From Carallia brachiata (lineage: Eukaryota > Streptophyta > Magnoliopsida > Malpighiales > Rhizophoraceae), in contig JADCRB010000025.1 in NCBI GenBank assembly GCA_021464245.1, forward strand, positions 1,398,193 to 1,462,192: 64,000 nucleotides of DNA, given 5' to 3'. Both the position numbers and the translations under genes were made by a program. The notes under the pieces were generated by a model. The model did no database searches and had not been told where the DNA came from. It saw nothing but the letters and a program-made list of their open reading frames with translations. Below are positions 23,467 through 37,016 of the stretch, piece by piece (position 1 is the stretch's first letter; every line of letters begins with the position of its first letter).

Positions 23467-25975
23467 AGGTTGTTTGAGTTAGCTTTTTAGAAGCGTATAT
23501 TTGTATTTTATTTTTAAAAAGTAGGAAGATGAGTGTTTTGTTTTTTTTTTTTATTTTACTATTTGATTCTACTTATTTACTTTTACGGCATCCTAAAAAC
23601 AGTTGATTAAAAAATAGTTAAAGATTACTTTTTGTTACTTTTTAGACTAATTTTTAATTTTTAATATTTATAATAATTTATATAGACAAAATTATCCTTG
23701 AAAAAATATTTATACAACTTTATTGTTTTTTTTACTTACAAGTTAAATATGATTTGTTAGTAGTTACTCAACATCATCAATATTTGTATAAACATAACAT
23801 TTTCATTTTTTAACCATTCTTAAATAATATTTTTTTCACTTCAAAATTTCATTAATATTAGCACTTTAAAAAATATTTCAAATATTATTTTTTTTACCAT
23901 CTAATAAATATTAATTTTTTTTTTTGAAAAAATAAAAATTAAATGAGAAAATTCTCAATATTGTTTATAGAATATTTATTCTAAAAATAAAAATTATAAA
24001 ATATAAAAATAATTTTACTAATATGATAAATTAATGTAAATTAAATATTTAAATCAATCATTTAATCATTCAATAACAACAGCAAATATAAAATTGATCA
24101 AATACTTCATTAGTTTTTTTCATCAATCAGCAACAGACAGTAACAATCAGCAATCAACAATCAGTAACAGTAATCAATAACAGTAATATTGAATATGTAA
24201 GGCAAATAGGTTCTAAATCTGTTTGAATATCAACTCACTTGTTAATTATTACAGAATTATATGCTTAATGTTTATGGCCAGTGAATAGATTTAAGAATTG
24301 AGTAAATGTTTATGAACGAGCCAGATTGCTTTACTAAAAAAAAAAAAAAATAGAGATCTGATACACGGTCACGGTTTTTGGGTGTGGAGAGTAACGCAGT
24401 CATTTGACCGCTTTTACTTCTTTTTAAAAAAAAAACTTAACTTATTGAACATTAATTTTAAGAATGCTGCATGTAACCTTAAGGATTTTATATTTTTATA
24501 TCTATTGCACATTTAGCCTTACCCTTTCAAAACTAAATTTTAAATATATTTAGTATAACTTTAAATGTACTTAGTTAATCCTAAAACTTATTTAAAAAAA
24601 TTCATGCATATGACTACTCTATGATCATTTTATGACCATTTTTTGTATCTTCTAATTAGACCCTTAATTCTATTCATTCACAGTTGAAACATGTCACCTA
24701 AGCACCGAAGAGCTAAATTGGCTCTTTTTTTTTTTTTTTTTGACAAACATGCATGATAAAATATATAGAAAAAAGTTACATAAGTACATAATAGTACACA
24801 TAAAGTTGGCGTGTAGAGATCTGAACTATTAGATAGTAAAAATTTTATTAAATTAAAAAAAAATAAAAAAATTGTTAAATTAACTGTGTATTTTCAGCAT
24901 ATTGCAAATTACGTAATTATATAGTGATGCCCAAACAACTATAGAAGATACCGTGCAGTCATACTTTCCAAGTTATTAATTAGATAAACAATGCAACAGC
25001 AGAAAAATCAAATTGTTAGGTGCCTGATGCATTGGCAGGATCAGCGCACGCTCTTGCACCTATGGGTGGTTGAATAGATTTCTCATGTCATATCTCGTTA
25101 ATTTGGAGAATGGTATTTAACGTACTCCCTTCGTCTGTAATAAATCAATCTTTGCTAGACCAAAAGGGTTATAAATCTTTCTAGTAAAAAGAGAAAAAGG
25201 AAAACTAGGCAGCTGTTACCTAAGGAGCTGCAAGTAATCTATTTTGACTTATTTGTTCAATATTGTTGTTATTAATTATTATTGTTGATTGCTGTTATCA
25301 ATTATTGATTGCTGATTGATATTATTTATTGCTGATTGTTAAAAAAATTAAAAGAATTAATAAAGTATTTAATTAATATTATATCTACTGTTGTTGCTGA
25401 ATAATTAAATAATTGATTTATACATTTTTTTTACATTAATATATCATATTAACAAAATTATTTTTATATTTTATAATTTTTATTTTTAGAATAAATATTT
25501 TATAAATAATATTGAGAATTTTTCCATTTACTTTTTATTTATTCAGAAGAATAGTAAAAAAATATAATATTTGAAATATTTTTTTAGTGTCAATATTAAT
25601 GAAAATTTGAAGTAAAAAAAATATTATTTAAGAATTATTGAAAAATGAAAATGTTGTGTTTATATAAATATTGGTGAAGTTAAGTGATAACTAACAAATC
25701 ATATTCAAGAGATAAGTAAGAAAACAATTAAATTGTATAAATATTTTTTGAAAGTAATTTAGTCTATATAAATTATTATTAACAATTTAAACTGAAAAGT
25801 AACCTAAAAAGCACTAAAAAGTAATATTGATCTACTTTTTAATCTGTGACTTTTAAGATGTTGCATAAAAAAATGAGTAGAATCAAATAACAGTACAAAA
25901 AATTAACTAAACATTCATCTCGTTTATTAAAAATGAAATGTAAGTGTATACTTTTAAAAGCTAACCCAAACACCC
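23467..25975. mobile_element. Fold-back TIR element, about 2.5 kb with ~700-bp arms
   Basis: The left arm (23467 to about 24200) and right arm (about 25250 to 25975) are reverse complements over their whole length. Terminal phrases are AGGTTGTTTGAGTTAGC and GGGTGTTTGGGTTAGC. Matching internal landmarks include 'tttgattctact' and the 'aatcagcaatcaacaatcag'-type repeats at the inner arm ends. TTAAG flanks both sides (23462-23466 and 25976-25980). The ~1-kb centre has no recognisable gene. Arm length is far beyond a normal MITE. The superfamily is unresolved, and the short duplication argues against Mutator. Confidence 0.8.
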
Positions 25976-25980
25976 TTAAG

Positions 25981-27113
25981 AATGATATTTTTTTTTTCTT
26001 CAATTCAAGACAAAGGAGATGTTATTTATGGTTTCTTAAGTGCGAGATCAATGTAAAATAAAAGTATTAAATTTGGAAAAATTAAAAAAAAAAAGAATGA
26101 AAATAAACATTGCGAAACATTTTTTCGTGAAACTTCAAGAATAGCTAGTTAAGTTCCTAATATTTAGGGTAACACAAAGTCTACCTAAAATTTAGTTTAA
26201 AAAACAAAAATAAAATTACTAAAAACTTTTTATTACATCAGTAAAAAAAACTAATTTGTAAAAAATAAAAAAAATAAGTTTTTGTACTATATATCACTAC
26301 TAAAAAAATTATGACAAAATTATTAAATATTATTAAATAAACAATGTTTCCACTTTGATTTTATTTAAAAAGTGTTGATACACTTTCAAAGTGTATTTGT
26401 TATTGGAGCTTAAGAAAAAGTCAACATCTACTTATTAGGTGCAGTATAAAGTAGCTACACAGTATATTTTACAATATTTAATAATTTATTTGTTATCTTA
26501 TTTTTTAAAATTCAATAATTTAATAATTTATATTACTTTGATTTCAACTTAATCTGACCTAACTTACACCCACCAAATATTTTTCTATCTTAATGGCAAC
26601 AAAAGGTAGTTCATTACTTGTGTATAGGCATTTTTGAAGAGGCTGTGAATTCTTTCTTTCTTTTTCTAGGCTAAACAGGGGCCAAAGCCAAGGCCAATCA
26701 ATGGAGATAAAACTGGGTATCAATTAAAATTTTTTTTGAAAACATTAGATACCGCATCCTCTATTTCCGATGAATTAATTGTTTATGTGTAATAAGTCTT
26801 ACCCTAACATTCAATTTTAATGATAAATAATACCTTTTGTTAAGTTTTTGACCGAAAACATTTGAGATAATTATAAAAATGATATTGCTAAATACTACAA
26901 GTGAACTAAAATGCCTAAAAAAAATGTAAATATGAACCTTTAAACAAAAAAAAGAAAAGAAAAGAATGTTGAATAAATTCAATTATTAAGAAAATTTATT
27001 CAAACATTAATATTTAATCTTATTGTTGGTAAAAGCGACAGCCCAAAACGGAGGGACTTCCAAACATGGTCTGAATAAACAACAAACTAATGGGCTCTCA
27101 CATTTCTTAATAG
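25981..27113. other. AT-rich intergenic sequence
   Basis: No gene is recognised. The start of an LTR-retrotransposon relic begins at the right edge. Confidence 0.5.
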
Positions 27114-27486
27114 TGGTATCAGAGTCGATGGTTCGACTATTTTTGAGGAATTCATGTATGACATCAACAAATTTTGTTATCAAGAAGTTCGGTCCAAAAT
27201 TAGTTTTGTTGTTGTTAAAAGTATTCTCAACGACACTATTTTTTTGTTCGGGAAAGGAAAAATATTTGCGTTCGTAACCACAGATATCAATGGCTTTGGA
27301 ATTAAAAAAAAATTAATTTATCACTTGGAGTCTATAATACCCCCATCTGACTTTGGAGTAGGCAACTTCAAAAAAATTTTGTATTTTGTTGCTATCTCAC
27401 TTGACTCTCATTTAAAGGATACAAAGATTTTTCCATGCAAATTTGAGGGAGAGAATTATGGAAGTCAAATCCAAATTGGGACATAA
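27114..27486 (+). mobile_element. LTR-retrotransposon internal fragment after a PBS-like site
   Basis: TGGTATCAGAG at 27114-27124 matches the start of the usual plant primer-binding site, complementary to initiator methionine tRNA. It normally lies just inside a 5' LTR. A plus-strand open frame of 110 codons (27154-27486) follows, extendable upstream in frame, with no domain I recognise. It may be a degenerate gag start. Confidence 0.45.
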
Positions 27487-27639
27487 AATAAATGCTGTGT
27501 AGAGTGGAGAGAAAGTATGTGTGAAATAGGAACAAAGAACGGTTAGAGTGTGAAGAAAGAAAATACTAAAAAGAAATAAAATTATTTATGGTAATCTGTC
27601 CAAATATTTATTTGTCTCCATTTTTTGTCTAGATTCCCC

Positions 27640-28720
27640 ATATATAAATATAGGTTATGTTGGTAAGGAGAGTTGTACCACTTTGTGATATTGAGAAGTA
27701 CCAGTTTGAAAGTTTCATTTATGTCTTCCAAGCGTATGCCTATTATGACCTCTTGTTTGAGTTTGGTATCGAGTTTACAAATGAGTTTGTGAGAGATATA
27801 TCAAGAGGGGGAGAGGCTTTTGTCACCCATTATCAAGCGTCGCACTCTTGTGTATTTGATGTGCAATGAGATTTGTGTAGATAGAGTGAGTGTCTATTTA
27901 GGTGTATTGGGTTTTTGGTATAATAAGTTTTTTGTGAGATATTGTAATTTCTTAACTTGCTTGTTAACAAAATTCTGATCCATTTTTATCCGTAAATGTA
28001 GGTTTTAAACCGAATCACGTTATATCTGTATGTCCATTTATGTCTTTCAGGCGTATGCCTGTTATGGCATCCTTTTTGAGTTTAGCATTGGATTTGTAAA
28101 TGAGTTTGTGAGAAATATATCAAGAGGGAGAGAGACTTTTGTCTCTCATTATTAAACCTTATACTTTTGTATATCTAGTGTGCAGTGAGATTTGTACAAA
28201 TAGAATGAGTGTCTATTTAGGTGTATTGAACTTTTAGTATAGTAAATTTTTTGTGAGATACTGTAATTTCTTTTTGCTTATTAATAAAATTCTGATCTAT
28301 TTTTGCCGTAGATGTAGGATTTAAGGCAAATCACATTATATCTGTGTGTTTATTTATGTCTTCCGAGTGTGTGCTTATTATGACATTCTGTTTGAGTTTG
28401 GTATTGGGTTTATAGATAGATTTGTGAGAGATATATCAAGAGGAATCTCGTACTCTTGTATATTTTGCGTGTTATGGGATTTGTACAAATAACGTTAGTG
28501 TTTATTTGAGTGTATTAAGCTTTTGTTATAATGAGTCTTTTATAAGACAGTTTAATATCTTTATTTATTTGTTAATAAAATTTTGGTCTATTTTGCCAGT
28601 AAATATAGACTTTAAGTCGAATCACGTTATATATGTGTGTCCATTTTCTTTTTCCCATGCTTCTATATTTTATTGCCATCGTTTTTGTGCTTCAGCAACC
28701 TAATAGTAGTATCAGAGTTT
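27640..28720 (+). mobile_element. Degenerate LTR with second PBS-like site
   Basis: The segment has the look of a plant copia-type LTR U5 end, with recurrent 'tgtaggttttaaaccgaatcacgttatatctgt' type phrases. It ends at 'aacctaatagtagtatcagagt' (about 28697-28718), a mutated version of the PBS junction found at 27114. No pol or integrase is seen on either side, so this is a solo or rearranged LTR remnant. Confidence 0.5.
27718..28645 (+). repeat. Three-unit tandem repeat, period about 317 bp
   Basis: Units begin 'tttatgtcttcc/ttc' at 27718, 28037 and 28353, giving periods of 319 and 316. Each contains 'gagtttg(t)gagagatatatcaagagg', a 'gtgtctatttaggtgtatt'-like line and the 'aatcacgttatatctgtgtgt' end. 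The third copy has lost part of the middle. The array lies inside the presumed LTR. Confidence 0.85.
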
Positions 28721-31700
28721 TAGTTAAATAACGGAGAATTTCTCAACATTTATCATTGTGATTAAATATCTTTTTGAATTTTTTATAGAAAGAAAGCAAT
28801 ATTTCTATGTCATTAATACAAATAAATTAAAGAAATAATATTTAAAAATATATTGGATTATTCCATATAATTTAAAATAATATAAAATAAGCTTCCGAAG
28901 AGTGTCAAAATATGCTAAAGAAAATAACTTTGGACATTCTAACAATAAATATATTAAAATTAAAATTGCTAATACTATATATTTAATGTTTATTAATTTC
29001 TCATTTTTGTCGTGGAATCTCATGATCCACAATCTGATTTTATAGTTCAATCCTAAAAACTCTCTAATTGATCCTACATAGATCGAAATTTGATTTAAAT
29101 AACTTGATCGTGGAGGCCACAACGGTTATCAGGAGACAAAGTAAGAGTTTGACATAAAAGAAGAAAACAAAAGCCCTTCTGGAAATTGAAATCTCAAAGT
29201 ATAAAATCAAACAAAAACCAAGAGAACATTAGGTGAATTTAAAAATAAAAAACAGTCACAGGCAAACGCAGAAAGCTGAAGTTTGGTTTTGTGAAAAGGA
29301 AATTCAAACACGTAAAATAAAGAAGGCATGGAACGTCGATCGTGGATCATGAAGAAGAGATTTTAGTGTTGCAAATGAGATTTTGGAGTTTGTTGTGGCA
29401 CGACAGTGGCTCGCGAAAGGGGGAAATCTATAAAAATATATCGTAACTTTGCCTCGTTTATACTAATTTAAATTGATTTTTTCGCAATTATCACAAATGT
29501 GTTCCAACAGAATTTTAATAAGATGTTATTTGTTATTAGAATCAAGCATTGAGACTTGCCTATTGCATGTAAAAATTAGAGATTATCACTTGTTGCCACA
29601 TCCTACATAGAGGGTGTGGGATATATATTTGTCAAATTTTAGATTGCGTATAAAAATGATATACAGGGAGGTAAAAATATAATAATATAAAAATGATATA
29701 CAGGGAGGCAAAAAAAGAAAGTTGTTTTCACAATTTTTGTTTGATTTGACAGACTCTTGTTAGTCAAGTGATGCGACATACTGAGCACAAAAAGGTTGAT
29801 GCTTGTTACCATGTCTTAAACAGAGGGTATACAATTTATATTGCTTCCCTCTGTTTTTTTTTTTTTGAACTTGTAAATAATCACTAGTTAGATGTTAATG
29901 AGAAAGAGATTTATCTTGATCCTTGACCACTGAAGGAGATATTTGCAGACCAAATTCCATTTAATGTTGAAGGTTTGAGGAGGTGCTGAGATTCAATTTT
30001 ATCATTTTACCAAGTCCAATGTCTTAGTGATCACAGAAACTAGCCTAAGTGGTTGTTTCAATAAAAATTAAATTATGTGTTTGCAATTTTCCATTTAATT
30101 TTGTTAAGAGTAACTCCTTATCTTTGCACCTAAAATTGTGGTGGCTTTCCAGTTCACATTGAAATTTCACTTAGCATCCAGCCAAGGACAATTAAAGCCT
30201 CCAAGTCACAGTTACCTTAATTTTCGTTATTATTTTTTTTTCGGTCAACTCAAGACTAAAAGACGCTTAACCACCGGCTTATTTCAGAATTGGGTATTAT
30301 TGTCAGCTGGACCAAACTTCATCTCCTAAATTAATTATATTGTGTAATGCTGTTCAGAAAATAAGATCATCAATTAGGTAGGCCAAATATTTGATCACAT
30401 GCTTTCCCTTATACTTGTTTAAATTACTTTACAATAACGCTTAGCGTTAGGAAGAACCCCATATTTCCAGGATTGTCGTTGGTATGGTTTCGTATATACT
30501 ACTAATGATGAGAATTAATTGCTTAATTAAATAATGCCAGCGGTCGGAATCCAATGAATGGTAGTTTGAAAAGCGAACTCAAAGCAGTGGTGAAATGGGC
30601 CGGCCAGCCTAGAAGAAAGACATAAGCACTTACTTAAATCCTCAGAAAAAATTGAAAGGTAAGGATTTGGAGGAATGTGCCGTCCAAGTCAAATTTTGAG
30701 AGAGCGAGGTGAGGTCTTAGGGAAGCCAGCAAGAGAGCATGTGAGTGGGGTCTGAGATTCTTAACTAAAATATACAATTCTAATAGCTTCTAAAGCCCCT
30801 AGACTTGGCCAATCAGTGAGGGAGTCATACTTAACTTTTTGATAAGATTCCTTAATTAATAAGAGTTGCATGCATTTCCCTATGCTATGCCATGGTATCA
30901 CCATTTTCTGTTACGAACTTTTGTCTCGTCCATGATAACAATTTTGGATAGGTAATGTTTTCATGGAGACTTCAGATTATATTGATGCTGTGCATCTACA
31001 TATCTCAAGTACAGCTGTATCAATAGCCTCAAGATTATGAGCTTGACATTATTTTTTTTCCCCTTTTTTGGTTTCCTATTTGTAATTTGTGCAAAATTGT
31101 AGTATAGTAGTAGATGCCAAAATGTTACAAAAAAAAATCATTTTGCCGATCGGATTCTGATTGATTTATTTAAAGTTTCAAGTCCTTTGGCTTTAAGGAT
31201 GCATATGGTTTCGGGTATATCAAGTTTTGATTACTTTAAATTTCATATTTATTGGATTTCGAGTTTTAGATTTAACAGATTCTAACTTCATCAGAATTTA
31301 AATTATTATTTTTCAAGTCTTTTGAATATTTGATTCAAGTTATTCAAATTTTGGCTTATTCAAATTTTGGGTTAATTATATTTCGGATTTTTTTTTTTGT
31401 TTGAGTTTTGGATAATTTCAGTTTGGGTATTTAAGATTATGAGTCATTGATTGTTTTAATCATTAAAAATGAGATCCACTCGGATTTACCACATATTAGG
31501 TTTTTTTGGGTATCAAGAGAGGTTCAACCGAGAAAGCATACACTTTAGTGGAACATTTTGGCTAAGTAAGAAGATGTTGGTTCAGCGGCAGAGGATTTTG
31601 ACACCATGAACCCAATTAGGTGAACTGGAGTAAACCTACAAATGTATATTGTGACAAAGAGTGGAACATCTCCTGTGAGGAGTCTTACATATACAACTAA

Positions 31701-33885
31701 TTAGTTATCATCCATTTTTAAGACAACTAGACAAGTAGTAGTAGAGAAACAAAAGAAATAGCGGCATACATATGTGGTCGCTGGTCATATGTGTATGATG
31801 GGCTTGACAGGAAGGAAAGAAGAATCGAAGGATTTGCTGGGGCAAGCAACTAACAACAAAATGTACCTTTTGGCAATGAATGGAAGTAATCCAGATCGAG
31901 ATCACCCACGTGGCGTACGTGCATGCTCCTATGAAAAATATGGGCAGCTAGCAAGGCGACAATATAATTTGAGACTTTTGAGCTTCTTTCAGGCCACACA
32001 TGATCTGATATATTACACCGAGATTGGCCTTCATTAATTAAATACGGTTCAATTCTTACATTTATATATACAATACCACGAATCTTGAAATATCAAGCAC
32101 TCCTCGTAAAATAACATATCTTTCACTAATGAAATCGTAATTAAAAGGCTTTTAGTGATTAAAAATTAAAAAAATAAAATAAAACAAAATCTTCATGTAG
32201 AATACGTCGACTTAAGTATCAAGTAATAATAGCCTTCATTTAATGCAAAAAGATAAGAATTGGCTTTGCAATCTCTACGATAACATTTTTAATGTCCTAT
32301 GTTAGGTCGATTGCTTCTATAATCTACAAATTAACTGCGTGCATAGGCTAGTTATATATAGAACATTTGATTTTATCAACTATTAGAATTCCAGAAAACA
32401 ATTTCTGTGGCTGTGGGGCAACTAGCTAGGATTAATTATTTATAAATAAGAAAAAGATTAGTTGTTTTATTTAAGTAGTTTCAAAATAATTATTAAGTGA
32501 TATTGACCAAATTAGAAAATAAATAAATTGTTAATTACCATTATAAAATTATATAATTATTTTGAAACTATATAAATAAAAATCACTTAATGTTACTTTT
32601 TGTAAATATTATAAGCAGCGTGAGACCTTTTTGAGTTAAAATTAGAGGAAATCGAGAGAAGATTGAGCGAGATATGATCCTAACAGCTGGGGACCATTGT
32701 GTACTTTAGTGGCTAGCTGATAGGCATGCCCTGCCTGGATCAAAAAGTTGCTTGTTATACATCTATCTCTATATACGTAGCTAGATTGGCCAAGGCCAAA
32801 CATGCCACAGCTATTTCATTGCCTTCTTCTATCCATATTGCCAAGCAAAGTAACGTTGGGGGAACGTTTCATTGCTATTTGAGGTCAGTCTTTCTGCACT
32901 CTTCTACGAGTATCTGTGGTCATCACCCTCTGGTCTATATGTGTCCGTGCAAAAAACCGGACTTTTTTTTTTTTTCTTTTCTTTTCTCCATTCTCTGGTC
33001 ATTTCAATTTGTAAGTACAATGATAGACAGTTTCTATGGTAATCCTTGCTTGGATTTTTGGATTTAAAACGATTTGTTGTGTGAGATTTGCTTTAAGATT
33101 AAGTTCTTTCATGCAACATTGCAACTGTTGATTAGTAGTATACTTCTGTTCTCTAGTTTTTTGATTGCCATACATGTTTGCTTATTGTTTTATGCGATAT
33201 TTTCATTTTGATTGATTCCCTCTCCTCCTTTCTCTTCCCTCTCAAAATCTCTCTTTCATGGTTAGAGGGGTGCGTTGGGCTTGCTGTTGGACTAGTCCTA
33301 AGTCCTTATCAATACATATTCAACAATTTATCAATGTTTGCATTGCTTTTCTTTTCCTTGTTTGGATACTATAATATGATGAAAAGAACAAAAAGACATG
33401 ACGAAGAGAGTAAAATCCTATACTTATATTATAAGAATGTTACATTGATATACCCAGAAATTTGTACACAAAGTAAGAAATAAAACAAAGCTCCCAAATC
33501 ATATCAAGAAAATTTGTGAAATCAATCATATAATTTAATCATAAATTGCAAGATTCTGACAATATAGATAATTTATTTTATTATCTTTAGGCAAATATGA
33601 TACTTTGTTTTCTAGCAAATGCGCGTTGGAATTTAATTGTTGTATTGGGATATAATTAAGGTCACTAATTTTTCCCCTCGTGCAAGAAAAATGAAATCTT
33701 TGGTTTTCTGTAAAAATTATTTTGTGTATTCTTTCTCAAATCACAAGTCCCTTTTTTGCCATTTAGACACATCAAAATTCTTGTTTCTCTATTCTTTAGG
33801 GGATACCTTAATAGTTAGAACTCATACATCTATTATAAAAGTCACGGTTTTAAATCTTAAAGAAGAAGGATGTGAGATTTATGAG
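28721..33885. other. Gene-free intergenic region
   Basis: No coding gene is recognised on either strand. A short direct repeat ('aaaaatgatatacagggagg') occurs near 29654 and 29690. A stretch at 31185-31450 is built from repeated 'caagttttgat/ttcaaattttgg' phrases. The open frame at 31774-32037 overlaps a GC-richer patch but matches no family I know. Confidence 0.5.
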
Positions 33886-33895
33886 AAAAAAAAAA

Positions 33896-34251
33896 GATTA
33901 ATATACAAAAATATCACTAACTTTATTTAAAATAACAAATTAGTACCAACTTTAAAAAGTAACAGTTTATCCTTTTTTGAATGTTTTTGTAACAAATCTA
34001 ACACACAATAATTTTATGTGAACAGAATTTGTCAGTTTCAACAACAGATTTATGGAAATATATCTGTTTTGGTGATACGATAATTATAAAAGTTAGTGTT
34101 ATATTATCAAACAGATAAATTCTATTTAAAAAATTTCACAGCGTGTTATATTTGTTACAAAAAATTTAAAGAGGAATAAACTGTTACTTGTTAAAATTGA
34201 TGTTATATTTGTTATTTTAAACAAAATTGATGATATTTTTATATAGTAACC
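33896..34251. mobile_element. Short MITE inserted in an A tract
   Basis: Inverted repeats of roughly 130 bp: the left end GATTAATATACAAAAATATC pairs with the reverse-complemented right end GGTTACTATATAAAAATATC. Both arms share 'taaaataacaaat' and 'agtaacagttta'. Runs of ten A flank both sides (33886-33895, 34252-34261), consistent with a 9-10 bp duplication in an A tract. The end style resembles the 4827-5418 element, suggesting a related Mutator-like family. Confidence 0.75.
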
Positions 34252-34261
34252 AAAAAAAAAA

Positions 34262-36969
34262 TTGTTTCTCGCGAATTTTCAGGTGCCAAAATTAATAGAA
34301 AATGTTGAACAACAATAACGGAGTGCATTTTGTAAGTTTAGGATTAAGAGTAATTAACCAAAAAAAACAATAATAAAGTTCAACCCCTCTTCTCAATTGT
34401 AGAAACAGTAGCTTACTTGGGGGCTCATAAAATTTTTCTCCCAATTTTAATTAAGAACAATATTAGAGGGGAACAGATAGATGGGGCGGGGACTCAATGT
34501 GAGAGAAGAAGATGGTTGCACGAGACTCACATTCTTTTTTTTTTAATAAAAATATGTAATATACATATTATTAAATAAAATGTGCTAACAAGTAGATGAA
34601 ATATACATACAACTAAAAAAAACATCGAACGCGTCTCTATAGCGGCAAGAGTAATCGTAGTCGGACCCTTTTAATAAAAGGTGGCATGATTGAAGCAATC
34701 TATCTGGCAACTGGTCGTATCCAAATTCAGGGTTGGCAACTATACCTGTCGACTTAACCAGATTAATATAGAATTTGGTTATTAAATCTTTATCATCAGA
34801 CCACTAACACCGCAGCCAGAACTGCAGATATACGCTTCATTTTTATTAGTGTTTAGACAGTGAGTCTATCCTTTTAAAAATAATTAAATGAGACGTTAAA
34901 TAATATATTCATTATAAAATTTTTTTTGTTATTAAAAAAAAAATTGATTACAGATGTAACTATGTGCATTTTAGGATCATAAAAAATTCGGCATATCTGG
35001 ATGCATTAGCTCGGATTCCACAGTTTACACATTGTTCATTAGAAAACAATTGCAAACAGCTTTTGTGCGATTCTTTTCACTCCCGTCCTTGTATCATATT
35101 TCCTGAACACCAGCGGGTTTTTTTTTTTTTAAACTATAGTGATCTAAATCTGTACTTGTGTCAATTATTTATTTATATAATAATATATCCAAATCATACT
35201 TGTGTTCCAAGCCCACTTCATGCTCGTGTGGGTTGTGATCTTCTTTCGATAGGCGAAAATAGATGGCTTTGTTAGGGCGCTAGCCAATCAGATTCTCTTT
35301 TTCCTAATTTTTTTGAATAATCCAGTTATCTGAATAATTAGAATGTAAATGAAATACTAGTAGGCAAAATTGTAATGTAGTGAATGTATAAAAATGTTTC
35401 GTAAGTCTCGGAAATGTTATTGTCCTCAACTGACTCCGTAAACGTTGAATTCAAATTATAGCTTATTATAAGTAAAAGTAAAACTGATGATGGCTATGTA
35501 ACAAAGTTAAAAAGTAAATAACCAATTTAATAATTAATCAATGATATAATAAATAGATCAATATAACAATTAATTATTTGTTTCATATCTTCAGTCCAGC
35601 TATTCAGCAATTTCTTCTGATACATCTCAAAAATTTTTTTTTGGATGTATTTTGGTTAAGTAAATTCTCACATTAGTTTTCGTATCATGAACTCTCTTTT
35701 TACTTAGCTAGATTAACAACCTCTTTTCTTTTTTTTTTTTGGGAAAACTAATAATAGTTGTTAGATACAGATAGGGAAAGATAAGATATTATCACTTTTT
35801 CTCGATAAATTAAAAATTTTATATTAATAAGTAAATTATAAATTTTTCTGAAGTTACTGACTTAATAGTAGTGTTTTCATTAAACAAGTGAGTCAATTAT
35901 AAACTTTTCGGTAATTTATTGAACAAAATTAAAATTTTTGCGTTATGGCCCATGATATTTTGATGACATGGACATATGGGTCTTACACATCAACTCTTTC
36001 AGTTGATTCGGCATTTGGTGCGTGCCACGTTTGTGTCATGTGTCATTACTTAATCGCTATGTGATTAGAGAACAATTGTTTTGACAAATTTGAAGTTAAT
36101 AATATTTTTCTGAATTTGCTTTAATGAAAGTGACCTTAATTAAACTTTTTTTAAAATCAGCAACTTAAAATTAGATTTTTTTTTTTTGAGTTAGTAACCT
36201 AAAATTTAACACGTGTATATCATTTTTAGCATAACAGTCATACTAGCATTAAGTATAAAAAAAAAAAAAAATTTGTGAAAACGCTTGTTCTTCCTCTTGA
36301 TCTTGCATCTCACAGGACATAATATAAATGGTGTAAAGAAATCAGGTGGGGCAATCTGTAAACAAAGATGAAATCCTTTTTCTTTGTAAGAAAAAGTTAT
36401 ACACAAAGAGGAAATAGTTTTTGCAGAATCAGAGAAACAGAGAGCTCTGAATTATGGCGTCTGGAAATAATGAAAGATGCTTTCTCCAGTAAGTGAGGTA
36501 TATATCAATCTAAATTCATGTAGAACACAAATTGCATCTTTTTTTTCCTTTTTTTTTTTTTTTTAGTTAGAATTAGCAAATGCCTAATAATCTCTTGATT
36601 TTCACAACCCAAAAGACCTACAAAAGCAGGAAAAAAAAAAAAAAGCAAAATCCAAGTATCCAACACAGAGAACAGAGAAAACCCAGTAACGGAAAGAGAA
36701 TGGGTAGTTTTATCACAGACCCTGTAGCTATGATTCATCTTCCACAAAGCCCAAGAATACTGTAGGCATTATTATTAATTAAGGAAGACTATGAGTATTC
36801 GTTTAATAAATTATGTAAAAAAAATTTAATTAATTTAATAATATTTAATTATTTTTTTTTAAATTTAATATATTTTTATAATTCAATCCTTAACGTATTT
36901 ACTTACCACATTTTCACTTTGCATAGACACAAAACTTTTGTGTTATCAATAAACGAGTACCATGGGTAA

Positions 36970-36971
<2 letters not shown>
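34262..36971. other. Gene-free intergenic region
   Basis: No gene is recognised. T and A homopolymers are frequent (35118-35130, 36184-36194, 36550-36564). The frames across these runs are poly-Lys/Phe artefacts. Confidence 0.5.

Positions 36972-37010
<39 letters not shown>
36972..37010. repeat. (CT)n microsatellite
   Basis: A pure CT run of about 19 units. It lies about 1.7 kb upstream of the WD40 start codon and probably marks the promoter or 5' leader zone of that gene. Confidence 0.95.

Positions 37011-37016
<6 letters not shown>

Noticed and set aside
27657..27869. Open frame of 70 codons
   Set aside because: It lies within the first unit of the LTR tandem repeat, and the equivalent reading is broken in the other two units.
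31774..32037. 87-codon open frame, plus possible microRNA hairpin
   Set aside because: No protein family and no known plant microRNA sequence recognised; no convincing hairpin was found by eye.
36505..36765. Open frames across A/T homopolymers
   Set aside because: Poly-Lys/Phe artefacts with no family match.
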